Shown piece by piece: positions 33,031-41,668 of a DNA stretch of 64,000 nt; the first letter of the stretch is position 1; each line of letters starts with the position of its first letter. The stretch spans positions 51,396 through 115,395 of the forward strand of contig JBFMFU010000063.1 of the NCBI GenBank assembly GCA_040751985.1. The letters are read 5' to 3'. Made by a program: the position numbers and the translations under genes. The stretch is from Desulfoferula sp040751985 (lineage in GTDB: Bacteria > Desulfobacterota > Desulfarculia > Desulfarculales > Desulfarculaceae). Under the pieces are notes generated by a model. That model saw nothing but the letters and a program-made list of their open reading frames with translations, was not told the DNA's origin and made no database searches.

Positions 33031-34698
33031 ATGACCGGAGCCCAGTTGATCGCCCGCACCCTGCAGGGCTATGGCGTCAGCCACGTCTTCTTCGTGGAGG
33101 CCATCCTGCGCAAGACCCTGGTGGAGCTGGAGGCCCTGGGCGTCAAGCGGGTGTCGGCCCACGCTGAAAAGGCCGCGGTCTACATGGCCGACGGCTACGC
33201 GCGGGTCTCGCACCGGCCGGGCGTGGTCATGTCCCAGTCCATTGGCGCCTCCAACCTGGCCGCGGGTCTCAAGGACTCCTTCCTGGCCTGTTCGCCGGTG
33301 ATCAGCCTCACCGGCCGCAAGCCGCCTCTGGCCCGCTACCGCAACGCCTATCAGGAGATTCCCCACCTGAGCATGTTCGAGGCGGTGACCAAGTACAACG
33401 TATCCTGCGACGACATCCAGCAGGTGCCCTTTCTGTTCAGCCAGGCCTTCCGGGAGGCCACCTGCGGCACTCCCGGCCCGGTGCATATCGACCTGCTGGG
33501 GGCCCTGGGCGAGGTGACCGACAAGAGCGAGGCCGCCCTGGAACCGCGCTGCGAGGAGGCCTTCCGCCAGTACCCGCCCTTCCGCCCCGCGCCAGAGGCC
33601 GAGCGGGTGCAGGCCGCGGCCCGGCTCATCAAAGAGGCTCAGCGGCCGGTGATCGTGGCCGGCGGCGGCGTCACCGCCTCCGGGGCCGGTCCAGAGGTAG
33701 TGGCCCTGGCCGAGGCCCTGTCCCTGCCCGTGGCCACCTCGCTCAACGCCAAGGGCTGCATCCCCGGCAACCATCCCCTGAGCCTGGGCGTGGTGGGCTC
33801 CTACTCGGCCTGGTGCGCCAACCAGGTCGTGCACCAGGCGGACCTGGTCTTGTTCGTGGGCAGCCACACCGGCGACCAGGTGACCAACGGCTGGACCATC
33901 CCCGCCCTGGGCACCCCGGTGATCCAGATAGACATCGAGCCCACCGAATTGGGCCGCAGCTACCCCAACGCCGTGGCCCTGTGCGGCGACGCCAAGGTCA
34001 CCCTGGGCCTGCTCATTAAGGCCCTGGCCGGCGCGGCCAAGAAAGAGGCCTGGGCCGCCCAGGCCCGCCAGACCGTGGCCGCTTGGGACGCGGAGATAGA
34101 GCCCCTGTGCAGCTCCGACGCGGTACCCATCAAGGTGGAGCGCCTCTGCCGCGAGCTGACCCTGCACCTGCCTGCCGACGCGGTGCTGGTGGTGGACACC
34201 GGCTGGTCCGGCATCTGGACTGGCACCATGGTCTACCTGAACCACCCCGGCCAGACCTACCTGCGGGCGGCCGGCTCCCTGGGCTGGGCCTTCCCGGCCT
34301 CCCTGGGGGCCAAGTGCGGCGCGCCCCAGCGGCCGGTGGTCTGCTTCACCGGTGACGGCGCCTTCTACTACCACCTGGGCGAGCTGGAGACCGCGGTGCG
34401 CTGCGGCATCAACACCGTCACCGTGATCAACAACAACTCCTGCTTCGGCCAGTGCCAGCGCGGCGTGCACACGGCCTACGGCTCCCAGCCGGGCAACCCC
34501 CAGGAGATCTATTGCTTCCAGCCGGTGGACTTCGCGGGTCTGGCCCGCAACATGGGTTGTCTGGGAATCAAGGTGGAGCGGCCCCGTGACATCGCCCCGG
34601 CCCTCCAGGAGGCCTTGGCCGCCCAGCGGCCGGCGGTGGTGGAAGTCATCACCGACCCGGCCAGCCTGGCCCCGGACCCCTGGACGCCTAAGAACTAG
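33031..34698 (+). CDS. Thiamine diphosphate-dependent enzyme (acetolactate synthase-like)
   Basis: 555 residues with the three-domain layout of the POX/ALS family. The catalytic glutamate lies in H-A-E-K-A-A (about 50), the middle domain is Rossmann-like, and the ThDP motif is G-D-G-A-F-Y-Y-H-L-G-E-L-E-T-A-V through I-N-N-N. FAD-binding hallmarks of true acetolactate synthase are not obvious, and no regulatory subunit follows, so a 2-oxo acid decarboxylase or carboligase is as likely. Last gene of the rightward operon. Its stop is 8 bp from that of the convergent small membrane protein. Confidence 0.85.
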   Translation: MTGAQLIARTLQGYGVSHVFFVEAILRKTLVELEALGVKRVSAHAEKAAVYMADGYARVSHRPGVVMSQSIGASNLAAGLKDSFLACSPVISLTGRKPPLARYRNAYQEIPHLSMFEAVTKYNVSCDDIQQVPFLFSQAFREATCGTPGPVHIDLLGALGEVTDKSEAALEPRCEEAFRQYPPFRPAPEAERVQAAARLIKEAQRPVIVAGGGVTASGAGPEVVALAEALSLPVATSLNAKGCIPGNHPLSLGVVGSYSAWCANQVVHQADLVLFVGSHTGDQVTNGWTIPALGTPVIQIDIEPTELGRSYPNAVALCGDAKVTLGLLIKALAGAAKKEAWAAQARQTVAAWDAEIEPLCSSDAVPIKVERLCRELTLHLPADAVLVVDTGWSGIWTGTMVYLNHPGQTYLRAAGSLGWAFPASLGAKCGAPQRPVVCFTGDGAFYYHLGELETAVRCGINTVTVINNNSCFGQCQRGVHTAYGSQPGNPQEIYCFQPVDFAGLARNMGCLGIKVERPRDIAPALQEALAAQRPAVVEVITDPASLAPDPWTPKN

Positions 34699-34705
34699 AC
34701 GGGGT

Positions 34706-34879
34706 TCAGTCCAGCAGCAGATTGGCCAGCATGGACAGGCCCATGACCCCCAGCAGCAGGTAGAGCCAGGACGAGGAGCCGGCCTGGGCGGCCAGGTACA
34801 GGCCAAAGGGTGCGGCCAGCATAACCACCAGCGACAATTTCTTGATGGCCCCGGCGCGCTTTTTCATTAGAGCGGTCAT
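34706..34879 (-). CDS. 57-residue membrane protein next to the LctP permease
   Basis: A short frame with ATG at 34879 preceded by a strong AAGGAGAGGG and TGA at 34708-34706. The N-terminus is basic (M-T-A-L-M-K-K-R-A-G-A-I-K-K) and is followed by two hydrophobic segments, about 15-31 and 36-56, separated by A-G-S-S-S. Codon use is like the neighbours, with G/C third positions. It starts 12 bp after the permease stop on the same strand, so it is the second gene of that operon. I recognise no family. An accessory or stabilising subunit of the permease is the obvious guess. Confidence 0.7.
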   Translation of the reverse strand: MTALMKKRAGAIKKLSLVVMLAAPFGLYLAAQAGSSSWLYLLLGVMGLSMLANLLLD

Positions 34880-34891
34880 CGCGCCCTCTCC

Positions 34892-36442
34892 TTAGGCCGG
34901 GCTCAGCAACACGGCCAGCAAGGTGGCCAGGCCAATGAAACCGGTAATGATCAGGCCGTAGATGATGGTGGCCCGCAGCACCGGGCCCTCCTTGCCGGCC
35001 AGCCCCACCGTGGAGCAGCCCACGATGATCTTGGCCGGGGCGATCATGCTGCCCAGGGCGCCGCCGGTGGTCTGGGCGGCCAGGATCACCGCCGCGCTCA
35101 GGCCGGCCAGCTGCGCGGTCTGCTGCTGCAGCACGCCGAAGACCACGTTGGAGTTGGTGTTGCTGCCGGTCATGAAGGCGCCCAAGAGCCCCACCCAGGG
35201 CGCGAAGAAGGGATAGGCCGCGCCAAAGACCTGGCTGATGCCCTCGGCCAGGAGGTGGGTCATGCCGCAGTGGTCCATGATCATGGCGAAGCAGACCATG
35301 CTCACGATGCCCAGGCTGGTGGGCACCCCGCTCTTGATGGTCTGGGTCAGGACCTGGCGCCAGGCGCCGGGCTGGTAAAAGCCCTTGGCCGCGTACACCA
35401 GGTAGCTCAGGACCGAGGCGTAGGCCAAGAGCGCCCCGCCGTGGCCGAAGACGCTGATGCCCTTGCCCGGCCCGGCCTTGACCACCCAGCCGGCGGTGGA
35501 CTCGATCTCCGGGAACATCAGGGACAGCTTGAGCTGGCCCAGGAAGGCCTTGACCGGCGGGGCCAGCACTCCCAGGGACACCACGGCGATCAGGATGAAA
35601 TAGGCCGACAGGGCCCAGCCCAGGCCCATGCCGGTCTGCGGGCCGGTGGCCGGCGCGCCCCGGTAGGGCCGCAGGCGGGCCACCAGCAGGCAGGCGGCCA
35701 GGCCGGCCAGGCTGGCCCCGAAGCCGCCCAAGGTCCACATGCCCGAGGTGGCCAGGGCGTACTGGGTGCCGGCCATGACCAGGCCGATGATGGCCAGGGC
35801 CAGGGCGCCGTGGCCCATCAGCCGCCAGCCGCCGTAGACGTGCACCGCGCCCAGGCCGCAGAGGAAGGTGGCCAGCCCCAGCATCAAGGCCGACCAGGGG
35901 GCCAGATAGCCTTCGCTCAGGCCGGTGACCGCCATCAAAGCCTGAAAGGAGGCGCCCATGGAGCCGAAGGTCACGGACCAGGAGTGGCCGATGGCCGGCA
36001 CCGCCACCGCCACCACCGGCGAGAAGCCCAGACCGGCCAACAGCGGCGCCACCACCGCGATGGGCACCCCGTAGCCGGCTACGCCCTGCAGGAAGGAACT
36101 GAACACCCAGCCGAAGATGAGGAGCTGTATGACCTTGTCGGCGGAGAAGCGCTCGATGCCCAGGCCGATGGCCTCAATGGCCCCGGTCTGGTTGACCACC
36201 TGATAGAGCAGCAGCGCCGCCCAGATGATGTAGAGCACGTTGAGCGAGAGCAGGGCACCCTTGACCTGGGCGTAGGCCAAGAGCTCGGGGGTGGCACCGA
36301 AGGCGGCCAGGGAGACGATAACCGCCGTAAACCAGCCGGCGGCCCCGGCCCGGCCGCCGCCCCAGTTGAAGCCGATCATCAGGACCAGCACCACCGCGAT
36401 GGGAGAGAAGGCCAGCAGCCATTTGATCAGGGTCAGTTCCAT
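34892..36442 (-). CDS. L-lactate permease family transporter (LctP-like)
   Basis: 516 residues with about 13 hydrophobic helices. Motifs typical of the LctP/GlcA family are visible: G-V-A-G-Y-G-V-P-I-A-V near residue 110, P-A-I-G-H-S-W-S-V-T-F-G-S-M-G, and G-A-F-M-T-G-S-N-T-N-S-N-V-V-F near the C-terminus. These carriers bring in lactate, glycolate or other 2-hydroxy acids with protons. That fits the hydroxy-acid enzymes to the left. The ATG at 36442 has no Shine-Dalgarno, and the promoter predicts an almost leaderless mRNA. A TTG at 36451 is less likely because it would lie before the predicted transcription start. Confidence 0.9.
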   Translation of the reverse strand: MELTLIKWLLAFSPIAVVLVLMIGFNWGGGRAGAAGWFTAVIVSLAAFGATPELLAYAQVKGALLSLNVLYIIWAALLLYQVVNQTGAIEAIGLGIERFSADKVIQLLIFGWVFSSFLQGVAGYGVPIAVVAPLLAGLGFSPVVAVAVPAIGHSWSVTFGSMGASFQALMAVTGLSEGYLAPWSALMLGLATFLCGLGAVHVYGGWRLMGHGALALAIIGLVMAGTQYALATSGMWTLGGFGASLAGLAACLLVARLRPYRGAPATGPQTGMGLGWALSAYFILIAVVSLGVLAPPVKAFLGQLKLSLMFPEIESTAGWVVKAGPGKGISVFGHGGALLAYASVLSYLVYAAKGFYQPGAWRQVLTQTIKSGVPTSLGIVSMVCFAMIMDHCGMTHLLAEGISQVFGAAYPFFAPWVGLLGAFMTGSNTNSNVVFGVLQQQTAQLAGLSAAVILAAQTTGGALGSMIAPAKIIVGCSTVGLAGKEGPVLRATIIYGLIITGFIGLATLLAVLLSPA

Positions 36443-36453
36443 GACAAGCAACG

Positions 36454-36482
36454 ATTATTGGCCCCTGGCCCCGGCCTGTCAA
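36454..36482 (-). promoter_or_regulatory. Predicted lctP promoter, near-leaderless
   Basis: On the minus strand a perfect TTGACA (36482-36477), a 17-bp spacer and AATAAT (36459-36454). Transcription would begin near 36447, only about 5 nt before the ATG, leaving no room for a ribosome-binding site. Confidence 0.65.
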
Positions 36483-36507
36483 GCCCAGAGGCCGGGCCAG
36501 CAATGGT

Positions 36508-36536
36508 TTGACTTGCAACTCACCCCTGGCTATGCT
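36508..36536 (+). promoter_or_regulatory. Predicted promoter of the VOC-ligase-ACAD-CoA-transferase operon
   Basis: TTGACT (36508-36513), a 17-bp spacer and TATGCT (36531-36536). Start of transcription would be near 36543, 60 nt before the VOC gene. It is 25 bp from the divergent lctP promoter, so the two may share regulation. Confidence 0.65.
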
Positions 36537-36602
36537 GTCTGCGGCGGCCCGGAGCCGCCGCCCTGCCCTACCCGTTGCGGCGCACAAACAGTGGAGGAGA
36601 TC

Positions 36603-37088
36603 ATGGCGGGCATATTGGGAATCAACCATGTGGCCTTCTGCGTGGCCGACATGGAGGCAGCCATCCGTAACGCCGAGGATAACCTGGGCGGCAAGGTGAT
36701 GATGCGTTTCGAGTCCATACCCGGCAAGTACCGCGGGGTCTGCGTGCAGATGGGTACCCAGATCGTCAGCTATTTGCAGGGCACTGACGAGAGCAGCTTC
36801 GTGGCTCAGTTCGTGGCCCAGCGCGGTCCTGGCGTGCAGCACATAGGCCTGACCATAGAGGGCCTGGACAAATTCGTGGCCGCCCTGGAGGCCAACGGTG
36901 TGCGGGTGGACAAGAGCGAAATGAATAACGAGCGCTTCAAGGAGGCCCTGGTGGGTCCCAAGATCGGCCAGGGCGTGGTGCTGCAGCTCATGGAATGGCG
37001 CGACGGCCCCATGGACGTTACGCCCCAGGGCCGGGAGCAGCTCAGGGAGAAGTACCGCTCGGACCCCAGCCTGCGCTTGATCGAGTGA
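36603..37088 (+). CDS. VOC-family protein (methylmalonyl-CoA epimerase/glyoxalase-like)
   Basis: 161 residues. The N-terminus I-N-H-V-A-F-C-V-A-D-M-E-A-A-I and the second half G-V-Q-H-I-G-L-T-I-E-G-L-D give the two beta-alpha-beta-beta-beta units of a vicinal-oxygen-chelate fold, with a candidate metal His in each and a late Gln/Glu-rich strand. The pattern resembles methylmalonyl-CoA epimerase, but glyoxalases and dioxygenases share it. GGAGGAG precedes the ATG. First gene of an operon with an acyl-CoA ligase and an acyl-CoA dehydrogenase, so an acyl-CoA epimerase role fits. Confidence 0.8.
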   Translation: MAGILGINHVAFCVADMEAAIRNAEDNLGGKVMMRFESIPGKYRGVCVQMGTQIVSYLQGTDESSFVAQFVAQRGPGVQHIGLTIEGLDKFVAALEANGVRVDKSEMNNERFKEALVGPKIGQGVVLQLMEWRDGPMDVTPQGREQLREKYRSDPSLRLIE

Positions 37089-37106
37089 CACAACCTGGCG
37101 GTGGCC

Positions 37107-38606
<1,500 letters not shown>

Positions 38607-38624
38607 CCTTTTCAGGAGCCAGCC

Positions 38625-39755
38625 ATGGACTTCATGCTCAGTGACGCCGACCGGCAGTTCCGCGACCACTGCCGCCGCTTCGCCCAAGACACCCTGGCCC
38701 CCCTGGCCGCCAAGTACGGCGAGACCCAGGACGTGCCCGCCGAGCTGGTGACGGCCATGGCCCAGGCCGGGCTGTTCAACCTGCTGCTGCCCAAGGAGCT
38801 GGGAGGGCCGGGGGTGCGCGCCCTGCCCATCTGCCTGGCCCGGGAGGAAATGGCCGGAGTGTACTGCCCGGCCGACGTGACCCTGGCCATGCAGGGCCTG
38901 GGCGGCTACCCCATCTACCTGGCCGGCAACCAGGCCCAGCAGCAGAAATACCTGGCGCCGGTGGCAAGGGGGGAGAGGCTGGCCTCCTTCGCCCTCACCG
39001 AGGCCAGCGCCGGCAGCGACGTCAACGCCATGCAGAGCCAGGCTGTGGAGCAGGGCAGCGGCTTCCTGCTCAACGGCAGCAAGCTGTTCATCTCCAACGG
39101 CTACGCCGCCAACTTCATCACCGCCTTTGTCAAGACCCCTCAGCCCGGCAACCCCCGGGCCATGTCCGCCTTCATCATCGAAAAAGGTACCCCTGGTTTC
39201 ACCGTGGCCCGGCGGCTGGACCTGATCGCTCCCCACGACCTGACGGCCCTGGAGTTCAAGGACTGCTTCCTGCCCCGAGAGAACCTGCTGGGCAAGGTGG
39301 GCCAGGGCTTCAAGATCGCTATGCAGACCCTGGAGGTGTTGCGCATGAGCGTGGGCGCAGCCGCGGTGGGCATCGGCCGGGCGGCCATGGAGGCGGCCCT
39401 GGACTACGCCCGGCGCCGGGTGCAGTTCGGCCTGCCCCTGAGCGACTTCCAGGCCACCCAGTTCAAGCTGGCCGAGATGGCCACCGAGCTGGACGCGGCC
39501 CAAGCCCTGGTCTACCGCGCGGCCATCAAGAAGGACCAGGGCCAGGCGCGGGCCTCCGACTCCTCCATGGCCAAGTACTACGCCACCGAGGCCGCTCAGC
39601 GGGCGGTGGACCAGGCGGTGCAGATTCACGGCGGCGTGGGCCTGCTCAAGGGCAGCGTGGTGGAGCGGCTCTACCGCGAGATTCGCGCCCTGCGCATCTA
39701 CGAGGGCACCACCGAGATACACAAGCTGATCATCGCCCGCAGCCTGCTGGCCTGA
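38625..39755 (+). CDS. Acyl-CoA dehydrogenase
   Basis: 376 residues, standard length. FAD-binding motifs include F-A-L-T-E-A-S-A-G-S-D (about 124-134) and Q-I-H-G-G-V-G-L-L-K-G near the C-terminus; the catalytic base region reads R-L-Y-R-E-I-R-A-L-R-I-Y-E-G-T-T-E-I. It oxidises acyl-CoA to 2-enoyl-CoA and passes electrons to ETF, which is not encoded in the window. AGGAG precedes the ATG. The following gene, 40 bp downstream, is the UGA-containing CoA-transferase-like subunit. Confidence 0.92.
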   Translation: MDFMLSDADRQFRDHCRRFAQDTLAPLAAKYGETQDVPAELVTAMAQAGLFNLLLPKELGGPGVRALPICLAREEMAGVYCPADVTLAMQGLGGYPIYLAGNQAQQQKYLAPVARGERLASFALTEASAGSDVNAMQSQAVEQGSGFLLNGSKLFISNGYAANFITAFVKTPQPGNPRAMSAFIIEKGTPGFTVARRLDLIAPHDLTALEFKDCFLPRENLLGKVGQGFKIAMQTLEVLRMSVGAAAVGIGRAAMEAALDYARRRVQFGLPLSDFQATQFKLAEMATELDAAQALVYRAAIKKDQGQARASDSSMAKYYATEAAQRAVDQAVQIHGGVGLLKGSVVERLYREIRALRIYEGTTEIHKLIIARSLLA

Positions 39756-39795
39756 GGCCGGACAGGCGAATGGCGTCACAGCGGAGGTAAGAGAC

Positions 39796-40626
39796 ATGCC
39801 CGAGCCAGCAAGCAACCCCGGGCCGGCCTTTGTTTCCTTGGAAGAGGCCGCCGCCCTGATCACAAACGAGGCCGAGGTGGCCCTGGGCGGCCGCATGCAG
39901 ATGGAGCCCATAGCCCTGGAGCGGGTCCTGGCCCGGCAGGGGCGCCGCGGCCTGCGCCTGGTCACCGTGCCCGGCGGCGGCCTGGGCGTGGACCTGCTCA
40001 TCGGGGCCGGCTGCGTTGCCACGGTGGAAAGCCCTCAGATCGTGCTCAACGAGTTCGGCCAGGCACCCAACTTCCGGCGGGAGGTGCAGGCCGGCGCGGT
40101 GCGGGTGCTGGACCAAGTTTGACAGGCCATCCTCACTGGGCTCCGGGCCGGAGCCATGGGCATCCCCTTCATGCCGGTGCGCGGCATCCTGGGTTCGGAC
40201 TACTTCCAGGTGCAGCCCCACTTCAAGAACATCACCTGCCCCTTCAGCGGCCGTGAGCTGGTGGCGGTGAAGGCCATCAACCCGGACTTCACCGTGATCC
40301 ACGCCTTCCAGGCCGACACCCGAGGCAACCTGCTCATAGAGCGGCACTCGGACGTGGACCTGGCCCTGCAGGCGGCCAAGGTCTCCATCGCCACCGTGGA
40401 GGAGATCGTGGAGCCGGAGGAACTGGTGGAGACCGCCGGCCGGCGGCGTCTGTCCTGGCTGAATGTGCACTACATCGTCCAGGCGCCCGGCGGCGCCCGG
40501 CCTACGGCCTGCCCTGGCTACTACCAGCCCGACGCTGTAGAACTGAAGCGCTACCTGGAAGCCGCCCACGACCCAGAGAGCTTCCGGGCCTATCTGGACC
40601 AGACCTGGCCGCCGGCCGCGGCCTGA
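39796..40626 (+). CDS. CoA-transferase/IpdA-like alpha subunit with in-frame UGA at codon 109
   Basis: A 277-codon frame with GGAGG before its ATG, interrupted only by TGA at 40120-40122. Both halves match class I CoA-transferase alpha subunits: L-E-E-A-A-A-L-I and V-P-G-G-G-L-G-V-D-L-L-I-G-A-G before the stop; G-L-R-A-G-A-M-G-I-P-F-M-P-V-R-G-I-L-G-S-D directly after it in the same frame, with no gap. The full product would be 276 residues, normal for the family. The partner beta subunit follows. From memory of the steroid-ring hydrolase IpdAB, the catalytic Glu (reported as Glu105 of IpdA) lies just before the G-L-x-A-A-A segment, so the UGA falls at or very near the active site. Either a selenoprotein or a disrupted gene; codon use on both sides looks intact. 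Confidence 0.7.
40120..40159 (+). promoter_or_regulatory. SECIS-like hairpin after the UGA of the CoA-transferase-like gene
   Basis: Directly after TGA (40120-40122), CCAT (40127-40130) pairs with ATGG (40156-40159). An 8-nt bulge on the 5' side is followed by a 6-bp stem GGCTCC/GGAGCC (40139-40144 with 40150-40155) and a GGGCC apical loop beginning 23 nt after the UGA. This repeats the layout seen after the rhodanese UGA: 4-bp base, 8-nt 5' bulge, GGGC-type loop. In DNA this GC-rich a chance hairpin is quite possible. Confidence 0.35.
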
Positions 40627-40645
40627 GCAGCACGGAGGATAAGCC

Positions 40646-41413
40646 ATGAGCAAGCCCGCCGCGGCCCTGGCCTGCAGCCTGGATGAGCTAATGATCACCG
40701 CCCTGGCCCGGGAGGTGCGCGACGACACCTACAGCGCCGTGGGCACCCTTTCACCCCTGCCCGCGGCCGGCTGCCTGCTGGCCTCCCTGACCAGCGCCCC
40801 GCAGGTGAAGATGATCATGCTGGGTGACCCGGAGGCGCCTCTGGACCGGGGCTCCTCGCAGCTGTTCGACATGGCCCAGCGCGGCCTGATCGACCTGTTC
40901 TTCCTCTCCTTCGTGCAGATGGACGCCGAGGCCAACCTGAATCTCATTGCGCTGGGCCAACACGACCGACCCAAGGTGCGCTTCCCCGGCGGCGCGGGCA
41001 GCTCCATGCTCTACCACATGGTCTCGCGGGTGGTGCTGTTCAAGACCAGCCACACGGTGCGCGATTTCGTGCCCCGGGTGGATTTCGTCACCTGTTCGGG
41101 CTATCACGCGCCCCTGGATTCCTGGCAGCGGCCCGGCGGCCCCAGCAAGGTGGTCACGCCCCTGGCGGTGCTCAGGGTGGAGCGCGAGCCGCCGCGCATC
41201 GTGCTGGAGTCGGTGCACCCAGGAGTCACGCCGGAGCAGGTGCAGGAAAATACCGGCTTTGCTCTGGACATCCCGGCTCGGACTCCCCAAACCCCGCCAC
41301 CCAGCGTGCAAGAGCTGGAGATGCTGCGCAGCCAGGTGCTTCCCCGGCTGGCGCGGATATACCCGGCCTACGCCCAGCGCTGGAGGGAGCGTCTGGAAGA
41401 TCCCCGCGCTTGA
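40646..41413 (+). CDS. CoA-transferase/IpdB-like beta subunit
   Basis: 255 residues of the class I CoA-transferase beta fold. The end of the protein, E-S-V-H-P-G-V-T-P-E-Q-V-Q-E-N-T-G-F, and the following P-S-V-Q-E-L-E-M-L-R are typical of IpdB-type subunits as I remember them. The catalytic S-E-N-G motif of true CoA-transferases is absent; the corresponding region reads G-T-L-S-P-L-P-A-A-G. As in IpdAB, which is a ring-cleaving hydrolase, the active residue would then have to come from the alpha subunit. A ribosome site GGAGG lies before the ATG. Last gene of the operon that starts at 36603. Confidence 0.82.
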   Translation: MSKPAAALACSLDELMITALAREVRDDTYSAVGTLSPLPAAGCLLASLTSAPQVKMIMLGDPEAPLDRGSSQLFDMAQRGLIDLFFLSFVQMDAEANLNLIALGQHDRPKVRFPGGAGSSMLYHMVSRVVLFKTSHTVRDFVPRVDFVTCSGYHAPLDSWQRPGGPSKVVTPLAVLRVEREPPRIVLESVHPGVTPEQVQENTGFALDIPARTPQTPPPSVQELEMLRSQVLPRLARIYPAYAQRWRERLEDPRA

Positions 41414-41475
41414 GTACGACCCTTGTAGAAATCGGCCTTGATCAGGCTGGACCTGCGCTTTTGGCTGGATTTTGC

Positions 41476-41508
41476 AAACCAAGGTTTGGTATAAAGACCC
41501 CAGTCTTT
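41476..41508 (+). promoter_or_regulatory. Two adjacent inverted repeats upstream of the TAXI-TRAP operon
   Basis: In the 255-bp gap 41414-41668, which is AT-richer than its surroundings, AAACC-AA-GGTTT (41476-41487, also readable as ACCAA-GGT-TTGGT) is followed by TATAAA (41490-41495) and AAAGAC-CCCA-GTCTTT (41493-41508). TATAAA could be a -10, though no good -35 is correctly spaced. The repeats look like operators for a regulator of the transporter. Confidence 0.45.
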
Positions 41509-41668
41509 AAGAGCATTCAACTGCATTTGGTTACGGGGGGAGCCAGGGCCAATGCCTGCTCCCTTTGTACATTCAGCAGTTGCCAGTCCATTTTGCGCGT
41601 CTAGGATGCGCCGAAAAACTTATTTGGTTGGCCCATTTCATCGTTTCAACATAAGGGAGGAGGTTTTT

